Source: Rhodospirillaceae bacterium
GTDB lineage: Bacteria; Pseudomonadota; Alphaproteobacteria; UBA8366; Aestuariispiraceae
Length of the DNA: 64,000 bases
Reading direction: 5' to 3'
NCBI GenBank assembly: GCA_002709955.1
Contig: PAQY01000022.1
Span: 62,001 to 126,000, forward strand
How positions within the stretch are numbered: the first letter of the stretch is position 1; the number at the start of each line of letters is the position of its first letter. Shown piece after piece: positions 1 to 7,949 of this stretch. The position numbers were made by a program, and so were the translations under genes. The notes beneath the pieces are model-generated. The model worked only from the letters and a program-made list of their open reading frames with translations, had not been told where the DNA came from and ran no database searches.

Positions 1-465
1 GATTTCACTTTTACTATCCAGCAGCGTCGCCGCTTCGGGCAAATTGGGCGTAATGATATCTGCCAGGGGGATTAGGTCGGATAACAGGCTTGCCACCGCT
101 TGGGGTGCCAACAGGGCATCCCCGCTTTTGGCCACCATCACCGGATCCAGAACGACCCAGCGCGGTTTATAGGCCTGCAACCCGTCCCGCACCGCACGAA
201 TCAGCCCAGCATCGCCCAGCATACCGATTTTGACAGCATCAACATCGATGTCACTGAAAACAGCGTCCATCTGGGCGCGCACGAAATCCGGTGAGATCGG
301 GAATATATCCGTGACTGCGCGGGTGTTTTGCGCGGTTAGGGCGGTGATGACAGAACACCCATAAACGCCAATCGCTGAAAATGTCTTTAAATCCGCCTGA
401 ATGCCTGCGCCACCGCCGCTGTCAGAACCGGCAATGGTCATGGTGATCGGGGTCTTGTCGGTCAT
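1..465 (-). CDS. thiD: Hydroxymethylpyrimidine/phosphomethylpyrimidine kinase ThiD (3' end cut by window edge)
   Basis: This kinase phosphorylates HMP and HMP-P to HMP-PP, the pyrimidine half of thiamine. The first 155 codons are visible, reading into base 1 without a stop. The ribokinase-fold N-terminus is clear: MTIAGSDSGGGAGIQADLK near residues 9-27 is the HMP-binding segment, and VVLDPVMVAKSG lies about 120 residues in. The start ATG at 465 overlaps the thiE stop as ATGA, so the two are translationally coupled. It is the third gene of a thiM-thiE-thiD operon under a TPP riboswitch. The C-terminal half lies outside the window. Confidence 0.93.
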   Translation of the reverse strand, partial: MTDKTPITMTIAGSDSGGGAGIQADLKTFSAIGVYGCSVITALTAQNTRAVTDIFPISPDFVRAQMDAVFSDIDVDAVKIGMLGDAGLIRAVRDGLQAYKPRWVVLDPVMVAKSGDALLAPQAVASLLSDLIPLADIITPNLPEAATLLDSKSEI

Positions 466-1133
466 ACAAAGGCCCTTTCATGAAGACGTTTTGCGCGGTC
501 CACCACCCTGCGCAACTGGGCGGCGGCAGCTTGTGGATCAGCGGCTTTGGTTATGGCACTGATCACGCAAACACCGTCCAGACCCGTTGCCATCACCGCC
601 TCTGCCCGGGTCATATCAATGCCCGCAATGGCACAGCGTGGCAGTCCAGGGGCACCCGCGGTCAGCGCCGCAACACAGTCTTGCAAGCCAGTCAGACCAA
701 TCGGCGCATCAGGATTGTGCTTACTGCCTGTTTCAAAAACGCCGCCAATGGATGCATAATCGACAATACCAGGATTAACAGCGCGCACTTCATCCAAGTT
801 TTTGACGGTAATCCCCAGAATGTGATTTGGACCCAGAAGCAGCCTGGCATCCTGGGCTGAGATATCCTCACGTCCGACATGAACACCGTCTGCACCAGCG
901 GCCAGGGCAACATCAACACGATCATTGATCAGCAAGGGCACGCCTGACCCGGCCAAGGCCTGTTTCAGGGCGCGGGCCTGTGCAATCATTTCGCGGGTGC
1001 TGGACGTCTTGTCGCGCAATTGCACCAGACTGACGCCCCCTGCCACAGCAGATTGAACCAATGAAATCCGGTCCCCCGTATCATGAGAAGGCCCAACGAT
1101 GAGATAGAGGGATAAATCGAAAAGGGCCTTCAT
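462..1133 (-). CDS. thiE: Thiamine-phosphate synthase ThiE
   Basis: ThiE couples HMP-PP to thiazole phosphate to give thiamine phosphate. The 223-residue length is normal for the TIM-barrel family. Visible signatures in order are VQLRDK (diphosphate/Mg site), LLINDRVDVALAAGADGVHVG, GITVKN, YASIGGVFETGSKHN and AIAGID. The start ATG at 1133 overlaps the thiM stop (ATGA) and the stop overlaps the thiD start (ATGA). The middle position in the operon fits its substrates being made by the genes on either side. The function is well supported by motif content and context. Confidence 0.95.
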   Translation of the reverse strand: MKALFDLSLYLIVGPSHDTGDRISLVQSAVAGGVSLVQLRDKTSSTREMIAQARALKQALAGSGVPLLINDRVDVALAAGADGVHVGREDISAQDARLLLGPNHILGITVKNLDEVRAVNPGIVDYASIGGVFETGSKHNPDAPIGLTGLQDCVAALTAGAPGLPRCAIAGIDMTRAEAVMATGLDGVCVISAITKAADPQAAAAQLRRVVDRAKRLHERAFV

Positions 1134-1972
1134 GCTGTCCGCTCCAACCGTTCGACATGCAGCGTCTCTATGCTGTGTTCGATGAATTCAGCAGTCAGAT
1201 TTGGGAAGGCATCTAACAGGGCCACAGCGAAGCTGCCCGGTCCCTGGGCGCGGTCCCCGGCATAGGCACCGGCCGCCCCAAAAGCCGCCAGGGCGGCCAG
1301 GGTCGCCAGAAACCGATCCTCCCGATGACAGGCCAGAAAGGCGGCAACCACAGCGGACAAGGCGCAGCCTGTCGCCGTCACTTTAGGCAACAGGGGATGA
1401 CCAACCGTCAGGCTGGCCTTATAGTCACGCGACCGAAGGCGATCCACTGCCCCGGTCCCGGCCAGAACGCCTGAGAACCCCTCCAGGGTTTCGGCCAGGG
1501 TGGAAGCCTCACCCGCGTTACACCGAATAACGGTTGGTTTCAGCTTAATCATTCGGATGGCTTCCGCCCGGCGTATATCCGATCGATCCACCATTACCGG
1601 ATCCAGAACCCAAGGCATTCCCATATTGCTGGCCGAACTGGCGGCCATACGACGGGCCAGGAATCGATCCGTACCGGGCGTGCCCAAATTGACCATCAGG
1701 GACTGGGCCGTGCGCAGAAAGTCGGGAATTTCATCCGGGTCCGAAGACAGGCTGGGAACAGCGCCAAGCGACAACAACACATTGGCTGTGATTGGCTCTG
1801 CAACCGTGTTGGTCAGGCAATGCACCCGAACCCTCTGCTCCCCAATTTCGTGCAGCACGCGATAGGCAAGCTTTGATAAGTCTGATACTGACATCATTGT
1901 CTGTGCAACGCTCCACAGTGGCGCAAGCCACTCATCATGGACGGATATCAGCGCATAAAGGAGGTTTGGCAC
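1130..1972 (-). CDS. thiM: Hydroxyethylthiazole kinase ThiM
   Basis: ThiM salvages the thiazole moiety by phosphorylating hydroxyethylthiazole. Family motifs are HCLTNTVAEPITAN (about residues 51-64), VNLGT, WVLDPVMVDRSD and VTATGCALSAVVAA (about 198-211), which carries the conserved Cys before the helix. The longest frame begins with GTG at 1972 and has about 25 extra N-terminal residues. Internal ATG codons at 1897 and 1894 give a length closer to known ThiM, and the true start may be there. It is the first gene after the TPP riboswitch, so all three thi genes are probably thiamine-repressed. It overlaps thiE by 4 nt. Confidence 0.92.
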   Translation of the reverse strand: MPNLLYALISVHDEWLAPLWSVAQTMMSVSDLSKLAYRVLHEIGEQRVRVHCLTNTVAEPITANVLLSLGAVPSLSSDPDEIPDFLRTAQSLMVNLGTPGTDRFLARRMAASSASNMGMPWVLDPVMVDRSDIRRAEAIRMIKLKPTVIRCNAGEASTLAETLEGFSGVLAGTGAVDRLRSRDYKASLTVGHPLLPKVTATGCALSAVVAAFLACHREDRFLATLAALAAFGAAGAYAGDRAQGPGSFAVALLDAFPNLTAEFIEHSIETLHVERLERTA

Positions 1973-2006
1973 AGGTTAAGCCGCATAGCGTAGCGGCTAG
2001 ATTTGC

Positions 2007-2112
2007 GATCCCCTTCCCTACGCCGGTCCGAACCGGGTCAGGTTCCACGGGTCGGCGGGTTTCCCGCCTCTCAGCTTAGGACCCGCTTGCGCAAACCCTG
2101 AGCACCCCGAGG
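2007..2112 (-). promoter_or_regulatory. TPP riboswitch (THI element)
   Basis: Read on the minus strand, the leader holds the conserved CTGAGA block (near 2067-2073), the ACCTGA...CCGG block (near 2029-2045) and the closing AGGGAAG stretch (2012-2018), all hallmarks of the thi-box aptamer. It begins about 35 nt before the GTG start of thiM and ends near 2112. A short distance to the start suggests control of translation initiation or early termination. The assignment rests on the primary consensus; the fold was not computed. Confidence 0.93.
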
Positions 2113-2254
2113 AGATTTCAACACCAACCCTACGCCATCGTCGCCTTTGGTCAAGCCCCCGATCACATTATCCAATCATACCGCTTGTTTTCTGACGTTG
2201 TTTAACCGAACCCTGTTTTGATAGTGTGCCACCTGATACAGGGGAGAGACCGGA

Positions 2255-3268
2255 ATGACCGTCGCGTCTGACATGCCCGCACCCGATCTTGTCGCGCTGG
2301 TCCATCAATTTTTAGCGGATCGCGATTCGACGTGGAGCATTGCATCCTTTGGTGCCATCGCTGAATTTCATAGCGACGGGACGCCCATGACAGTCGAAAC
2401 GCAGGATCGCGGCGGGGAGATAATATCCGAAAGCGGTGGTTTGCGTATCGCCTTGACCTGCGAAACACAATTCATTCCCTACGAAATCCTGTCCAAACGA
2501 CAGGCCTATTGGATGCAGGGCGGTAACTTCTGTTTACCCAAGGACCGCGCCGCCCGGCACAGAAGAACAACACTGACCGAATTGGGTCCAGACAGCCAGG
2601 CCCTGCGAAAACAGGATTCAGACGGCATCCTGTTTGATCTGGGTCTTGGTCTGGAATGCGTAACCACCATGGTGCGCATTCTTGATGCCGACCTGATCAA
2701 GCAATTGCGAGAATTTGAGGGTGAGGCCCTTCTGACTCCAAACGGTCATGGGCATGATGCCTTCGCCCTTTTGATTCAGGAAAGCCCACACCGGGTGTTC
2801 GAAAGTCAGCTGGGCCGTGTCGAAGTATATTCCCCGATTCCAACCCCGGATGGTGATACCGGTACAGGCTGTCACACCCATATCCTGCCAGACCTGCTGG
2901 CGGCTGGCCAAACCCATTCCGCCAATGTGCCCATGCCTGATGGTCTGCGCCCCTGTCTGCAGCTTTTTCCACCCAACCCGATCCTGACAAAAGGCGGCGA
3001 CGCGCGCCCTTCCTTAAATCGCGAGCGATTTGAGATGTTTCAACACCTGTTGCATCGCTATGGCCTACCCGACCTAGTTGCTGCCAAGAAACTGGCCCGG
3101 CTTGGTGTCGGGAATGGCAATACCCCGCCTGACAGCAATACCTTCAGCCGATCAGAACGAACCGCCATTCGCATTGCCCTGCGCCAGATGTCCTATGACA
3201 CCCCAGACAATCCTTATCTTGTGCAATGGAGATCTGCCTTTGAACCGCAAATCCATCAAGATCAATAG
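2255..3268 (+). CDS. Conserved-looking protein of unknown function
   Basis: This gene encodes a 337-residue soluble protein that I do not recognise. It has no signal peptide, membrane segment or known catalytic motif. The start ATG at 2255 follows GGGGAGAG with good spacing. Visible features are a Cys/His-containing segment (GTGCHTH, about residues 206-212) and a Gly/Asp-rich middle. It runs toward the radical SAM gene, with 19 nt between the two stop codons. Upstream is the divergent thi riboswitch region. Codon use looks like the neighbours, so it is probably a real chromosomal gene. No function is proposed. Confidence 0.72.
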   Translation: MTVASDMPAPDLVALVHQFLADRDSTWSIASFGAIAEFHSDGTPMTVETQDRGGEIISESGGLRIALTCETQFIPYEILSKRQAYWMQGGNFCLPKDRAARHRRTTLTELGPDSQALRKQDSDGILFDLGLGLECVTTMVRILDADLIKQLREFEGEALLTPNGHGHDAFALLIQESPHRVFESQLGRVEVYSPIPTPDGDTGTGCHTHILPDLLAAGQTHSANVPMPDGLRPCLQLFPPNPILTKGGDARPSLNRERFEMFQHLLHRYGLPDLVAAKKLARLGVGNGNTPPDSNTFSRSERTAIRIALRQMSYDTPDNPYLVQWRSAFEPQIHQDQ

Positions 3269-3287
3269 GGTTTTCCTGGAGCCCCCG

Positions 3288-4400
3288 TCAAAGCAGGGAC
3301 AATTGCGCACTGGGCTTTCGCGGTGGGGTGAAGGCCGTGCAATCCATCATCGCCAAAGTCCTGCGATCCAGGCCTAGTTTTTTACGGGCCAATTTCATGC
3401 GCGTTGCGATCATATCCGCATAGGGGCCCGTACCGCGCATCCGTTCCCCGAAGTTGGATCGATACAATTGCCCCCCGTGGCTTTGGCGGATCAGGGACAG
3501 GACCCGTTCGGCGCGGTCTGGCATATGGGTTGCCAGCCATTCCTTGAACAAATCCTCAATTTCCAGCGGCAGGCGCAACAAGACATGCCCTGCCGATGTC
3601 GCCCCAGCCGCTGCGGCGCGGCTTAAAATCTCCTCAATCTCATGATCATTCACTGCCGGAATGATCGGTGCGACCAGCACACCGGTCGGAACCCCGGCGT
3701 CACTGAGCCTGCGGATTGCTTCCAGGCGTTTCTCCGGCGTGCTGGCCCTGGGTTCCATCTTATTGGCAAGGCCCCGGTCCAGTGTCGTGACCGACAGCAT
3801 GACCCGCGCCTGATTGGCCTGCCCCGCCGGGGCGATCAGATCCAGGTCCCGGCAAATCAGGGCATTCTTGGTGACAATCGAAAAAGGATGCGAACAGTCC
3901 CGCAGGACCTGCAACAATCCCCGCATGGCAAAAGTTTCGCGCTCTACCGGCTGATAGGGATCCGTATTGGTGCCAAAGGCAATGGGACCACAGCGATATT
4001 TGGGTCGGGCCAATTCCGAAGTCAGCAATGCGGCGGCATCAGGTTTCCAGAACAGCCTGGTTTCAAAATCCAGTCCCGGTGACAGGCCCAGATAGGCATG
4101 GGTTGGTCGGGCAAAACAATAGACGCATCCATGCTCACATCCCCGATAGGGATTGATGGACCGGTCAAAGGGGACATCCGGGCTGGTATTGCGGGTAATC
4201 ACACTGCGCGCGGCATCAATTCCCAATTGCGTGCGCAGACGGGGCCGGTCGCCCAGATCCTCTTCCAACAGCCAGCCATCATCAATGCGGGCCCGCTGCT
4301 GCCCCTCAAACCGGCCAGACCGATTGGAGACGGATCCACGCCCCTTTATGGGCCGGTCCGGCAATATACTGTCATCGCTTTCTGTCCATGCTTTCGTCAT
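3288..4400 (-). CDS. PA0069-family radical SAM protein (SplB-like)
   Basis: This is a radical S-adenosylmethionine enzyme whose substrate is unknown. The 4Fe-4S binding CxxxCxxC motif is present at about residues 88-95 (CEHGCVYC), followed by FARPTHAYLGLSPG, which is typical of the PA0069/Rv2578c group related to spore photoproduct lyase. Further family features are FGTNTDPYQPVE and the SVTTLD segment. The frame is open from 4472, but the ATG at 4400 (MTKAWTESDD) gives the usual length of about 370 residues. It stands alone as a transcription unit. A DNA-repair or modification role is often guessed for the family but is not shown here. Confidence 0.88.
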   Translation of the reverse strand: MTKAWTESDDSILPDRPIKGRGSVSNRSGRFEGQQRARIDDGWLLEEDLGDRPRLRTQLGIDAARSVITRNTSPDVPFDRSINPYRGCEHGCVYCFARPTHAYLGLSPGLDFETRLFWKPDAAALLTSELARPKYRCGPIAFGTNTDPYQPVERETFAMRGLLQVLRDCSHPFSIVTKNALICRDLDLIAPAGQANQARVMLSVTTLDRGLANKMEPRASTPEKRLEAIRRLSDAGVPTGVLVAPIIPAVNDHEIEEILSRAAAAGATSAGHVLLRLPLEIEDLFKEWLATHMPDRAERVLSLIRQSHGGQLYRSNFGERMRGTGPYADMIATRMKLARKKLGLDRRTLAMMDCTAFTPPRKPSAQLSLL

Positions 4401-4591
4401 GGCGTAAGGTATAGGGTAAAAACGGGAACAAATAAACAAAATTCTCATTATGTTCTGATTTGAAATCCACACAATTTCCCTGAAATACGCGGCAACACCT
4501 GTTGCGAGTGACTGCGCATCTTCTTACAGTATCCGACAGGCCGGATCATACAGATCGCCGCAGCAGGATAGTCACGGTTAGGACGCACCGC

Positions 4592-4927
4592 ATGCCCTAT
4601 GTATCACGCGATGATGATGGTAAAATCAACGGGATCGGCGATCGCCCCGCCCCCCATGCCAAAGAATTTCTAGGCAATGATCATCCGGAAGTGATCCGCT
4701 ATCTGCGTGGCGCAAGCCCTGGCGCAATGATGGACCGCCTGAACCGGACCGATACGGAAATGGCGCGTATCACAGAAGATTTGATCGATGTTCTGGTCAG
4801 CCGGAACATTCTGAACTTCACGGATTTCCCGGTCGAAGCCCAAAAGAAACTGATGGCCCGCCAGAAACTTCGCAAAAGCCTGTCTGCGCTCAGCAATCTG
4901 GTCACCGACGAAGACGATATCATCTGA
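4592..4927 (+). CDS. Small conserved protein (homologues sometimes misnamed tryptophan synthase beta-like)
   Basis: The predicted product has 111 residues. From memory, its C-terminal pattern (DLIDVLVSRNIL..TDFP..AQ.KLM.R..LR..LS.LSNLV.DEDDII) matches a small proteobacterial family often labelled tryptophan synthase subunit beta-like, although no such enzyme domain is visible. The ATG at 4592 was chosen because the sequence after it (MPYVSRDDDGKI) resembles family N-termini and TTAGGA lies upstream. The frame is open from 4502. It is acidic and helix-rich, with no membrane segment. Function is unknown. Confidence 0.75.
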   Translation: MPYVSRDDDGKINGIGDRPAPHAKEFLGNDHPEVIRYLRGASPGAMMDRLNRTDTEMARITEDLIDVLVSRNILNFTDFPVEAQKKLMARQKLRKSLSALSNLVTDEDDII

Positions 4928-4978
4928 TAGTCATAGGGCCATCCCCCGGATGGAAGCCAGGGGACGACATTACGGGCG

Positions 4979-5566
4979 CTATCGCTGACCGTCGCCAACG
5001 CTGATCTGATCCTGGGTCAGCCCCCCCATGCGAGCATGAATGCGTCCCCCATCAGCCATGGCGATGACAAACATCAACTCCCTGGCACGTGGCGCATCTG
5101 GAACAAATACAGTGACCGTGGAAAAATGACTGCGCACATAGGCCGCGTTGATATGGTGCAGTGGGACATCTAGTTGCGTGCCTGGCACCCCCATTTTCTT
5201 GCTGGATGGAACAATGGCCTTTGCTGAGCCCAGCAAGCGGCGCATGGCATATCCCCCCGGCACATGCCACAGCGCGCCGTGTTCCAATTCACCGTCCATC
5301 CCGACCAGCGATCCTTTGCCATAGGCTTCAACCGCTTCGGGCGGGCAGCCCAAGGTCTGGCGCAAGGCGTCGGCCATTTCGTCCCCCATGGGCTTCAAGG
5401 CTTCCATCCCCGCTTCCAGATCCGCGACATAGCCACCAGCATAAGGATTGGCAACAATGGCTGCAGCCCAGGCAACGACCAGGGGGCGATCCGGGACAGG
5501 GCCAAATTCATGGCGGATTTCTTCCCGATGGGTCACCAGTTTACGGATTGGAAATGTTGGGGTCAT
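4979..5566 (-). CDS. Amino acid synthesis family protein (PF06684-like)
   Basis: This 195-residue protein resembles the family named amino acid synthesis, a label with no firm biochemical meaning. Recognisable segments are RPLVVAWAAAIVANPYAGGY near the N-terminus, the YGKGSLVGMDGELEHGA stretch in the middle and a C-terminal GGRIHARMGG. It is the last gene of a five-gene coupled operon; its ATG at 5566 overlaps the UPF0280 stop as ATGA. Co-occurrence with a nicotinate-type reductase and a molybdenum hydroxylase suggests a step in heterocycle breakdown. That role is inferred from neighbours only. Confidence 0.85.
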   Translation of the reverse strand: MTPTFPIRKLVTHREEIRHEFGPVPDRPLVVAWAAAIVANPYAGGYVADLEAGMEALKPMGDEMADALRQTLGCPPEAVEAYGKGSLVGMDGELEHGALWHVPGGYAMRRLLGSAKAIVPSSKKMGVPGTQLDVPLHHINAAYVRSHFSTVTVFVPDAPRARELMFVIAMADGGRIHARMGGLTQDQISVGDGQR

Positions 5567-6423
5567 GCGGAAACCTCCTCAAGGAATTTTGATTGCGGCA
5601 AAGGGCCAATGACGCGGCTTTGCCCCTGTAGAGATAAATAGGCTGAATCGATCAAACCTGCCTGATGATAACGCCGCGCCAGGATTGCGCCCTGGGCCAG
5701 GGCCCCGGCACAAACAGCAGGCGGCAAAGCCCCTACGGCAGTTGTGACCAGACGATCCCCCAGATCACTGTCTGGATCCAATTCGTTGGCGGGTTTCTTT
5801 TGAATGGCTGGATGATCCCAGGTCACGGCATTGGCGATCAGTGTGGCTGCTGCATCCGCTGCTGCCGCCGAATGGGCCAGAACGGTCACAGAATCCGCAA
5901 TACCCAGGGAGAAGGACCGCCCCCCCTGACCGCTGGTCGCGATCCCCCGCACGGCGCTGGTCGATTGAATGGTTGCCATCGCGACCGCTTTAGGGGCCTG
6001 AACTGTGTCAATAATCCCGATATCCATCGCCTGCCCAGGTTCCAGATAGAGCGCGATATCACCGCCATTATTGACATAAGCGCGCGTCAGAGGGGCCACC
6101 GTGACCATAGCCTGGAGCATATGATCGGCAACAGATCCAGCCACGGCTGCCATTGGTGTAATGAATTGGCTGCGGGCAAAGGGGCGACAGGCACGGGCCA
6201 TGCGCTGTGCAATCGGCCCTTTAAACGGCCCCTCCCCCGATTGGCGCAGTCTGGGTAGTTCCTGGACCAATCCCGGCAACACATCGACAAAGACATCTAC
6301 CGCCGCATGATATGCCAGCTCAACCGCTTGAACGTCGCCGAAAGCCTGGATGATCAGATCAATGGGGCCATGCTGCAAATGCAGACGATTGCCCGACAAG
6401 CGCGCACTGATGGGCCCGGACAT
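5563..6423 (-). CDS. UPF0280 family protein (ApbE-like fold family)
   Basis: This encodes about 286 residues. Alanine/glycine-rich segments such as MAAVAGSVADHMLQAM and YVNNGGDIALYLEPGQ are typical of UPF0280, a family generally grouped with the flavin transferase ApbE. The frame can begin with TTG at 6429, overlapping the upstream stop (TTGA), but ATG at 6423 has GGGGGA at better spacing and is preferred. It is coupled to the downstream amino-acid-synthesis gene (ATGA). It lies directly after an Fe-S reductase whose characterised relative is a flavoprotein, so a flavin-attachment role is possible but unproven. Confidence 0.86.
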   Translation of the reverse strand: MSGPISARLSGNRLHLQHGPIDLIIQAFGDVQAVELAYHAAVDVFVDVLPGLVQELPRLRQSGEGPFKGPIAQRMARACRPFARSQFITPMAAVAGSVADHMLQAMVTVAPLTRAYVNNGGDIALYLEPGQAMDIGIIDTVQAPKAVAMATIQSTSAVRGIATSGQGGRSFSLGIADSVTVLAHSAAAADAAATLIANAVTWDHPAIQKKPANELDPDSDLGDRLVTTAVGALPPAVCAGALAQGAILARRYHQAGLIDSAYLSLQGQSRVIGPLPQSKFLEEVSA

Positions 6424-6425
6424 CC

Positions 6426-7949
6426 TCAATCCCCCCGCTTTTGAATGGGGGAAAGAGGCCAGGGGTTTTCTGGTGACCAGGGTGACATACGTATTTCCGA
6501 CTTGGATTGAGCCAGGCTTTCCAGGGATGTGACGGACGCCATATGTCCGCCCAGCCGTTCAAAATCCACCAGGGGCAAGGTAAATTCCAGGGGCGCGACC
6601 AGGGCCGGGGTGGGCACGGACCCGAAACTGTTTTCCGGCATGCGCAAGACATCGACCATGACGGTAATGCCCCCGCCCGGCCAGACATAACAGGGTGCAC
6701 CGCCCATAGTGACCCGGGTCAGACTGTCCTGCACCGACCGCGTCAGCCGCACTGGGTTTTCCGTAACACCCGCCCGCAGGCTGCCCCCCGCACCGGCTAC
6801 AAAGACGACCGAGCATAGGGCGGGTTCGCAGTTTTCTGCGATACGATCCACCACGATCTGCAAAGGGGCGGGCATAGGCTGTATTTGCGGCACCAGGTCG
6901 TTATCCAATTCACAATACAGTGAATCTTCCCCCGTCGTACTGACCAGCAACAGACGCAATCCAGGCCAGGCTTTCTTTGGGTCGATCTTCTGGATGATCG
7001 ACAGGGGATCGGTGATATTCGTGCCCCCCCAGCCTGATCCTGGCTCTGCGACCTTAAAATACCGTCCTGGCGTTGACTTGCGGCCCTGAACACGGATGCC
7101 TGCGGGTTCCATGCCCAAATAGGCACCCGCCTGGTGTTCACTTAAAACGCCGGTGATATGGTCATCGACGACGATCACCTCATCAACATGACCATGCCAT
7201 TGCTGGGCAAAGATCCCAATTGTCGCCGACCCGCACCCAACACGCATGCGTTCTTCCCGTTTGCCGTCGATAACAGGGGCCTGACCAGCCTGAATATTGA
7301 TCTGTGCGCCACCCTGGATTTCGAAATCAACAGCATTTTTATTACATAAATTAAGCATTGATTCACAGGTTGCGATGCCTTCCTTTTTCGACCCGCCGGT
7401 CAAATGCCGAACGCCGCCAAGGGATAGCATCTGGGACCCATATTCCGCCGTCGTCACATGACCAACAGGTTCCCCGTTATACAATACGCTGGCCTGTTCC
7501 GGGCCGATATGACGGTCGGTATCAATCTTCACCTTGACCGAACAATAGCTAAAGATGCCCTCTGTCACGACGGTGACCGTATCCACGCCCTGCCACTGCC
7601 CCGATACGATAAACGGGGCGGGTTTATAGTCTGGATAGGTGGTCGTTGCCCCAATACCCGAAACAAAGACCGGGGACTGGCTGGTCAATTTCCCATCCCA
7701 GGGCGCATCCCCTGCCAGAAATGGAACAAGCGCGCCATCTTCTGCCTCCACCGTCTGGCTCATCAAAACCAGGGGATCGGTCCGCACAAGGGTTCCGCCG
7801 TGATTGGCATAGCGATCACAGGCCCCGCTGCGCCCGTCCCGAATGCGGCACAGCACCGGACAGGCATCACAGCGAATGATATCCCCGTCCTTATCGGAAG
7901 TATCTATCGCTTGGGCTTCGACAGCAGGCGCGATGCGGGTTTCAGTCAT
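6426..7949 (-). CDS. 6-hydroxynicotinate reductase-like iron-sulfur protein
   Basis: This 507-residue protein resembles proteins annotated as 6-hydroxynicotinate reductase, after the enzyme of Eubacterium barkeri nicotinate fermentation. The N-terminus has a cysteine cluster CxxCPxxCRIxxGxxGxC (Cys 27, 30, 34, 44), suited to an Fe-S cluster. A central GCGSATIGIF and a WGGTNITDPL segment are visible. The ATG at 7949 overlaps the molybdoenzyme stop by 8 nt; the frame is open to 7979. Neighbours (molybdenum hydroxylase upstream, UPF0280 and amino-acid-synthesis downstream) suggest ring reduction after hydroxylation. The actual substrate is unknown. Confidence 0.82.
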   Translation of the reverse strand: MTETRIAPAVEAQAIDTSDKDGDIIRCDACPVLCRIRDGRSGACDRYANHGGTLVRTDPLVLMSQTVEAEDGALVPFLAGDAPWDGKLTSQSPVFVSGIGATTTYPDYKPAPFIVSGQWQGVDTVTVVTEGIFSYCSVKVKIDTDRHIGPEQASVLYNGEPVGHVTTAEYGSQMLSLGGVRHLTGGSKKEGIATCESMLNLCNKNAVDFEIQGGAQINIQAGQAPVIDGKREERMRVGCGSATIGIFAQQWHGHVDEVIVVDDHITGVLSEHQAGAYLGMEPAGIRVQGRKSTPGRYFKVAEPGSGWGGTNITDPLSIIQKIDPKKAWPGLRLLLVSTTGEDSLYCELDNDLVPQIQPMPAPLQIVVDRIAENCEPALCSVVFVAGAGGSLRAGVTENPVRLTRSVQDSLTRVTMGGAPCYVWPGGGITVMVDVLRMPENSFGSVPTPALVAPLEFTLPLVDFERLGGHMASVTSLESLAQSKSEIRMSPWSPENPWPLSPIQKRGD

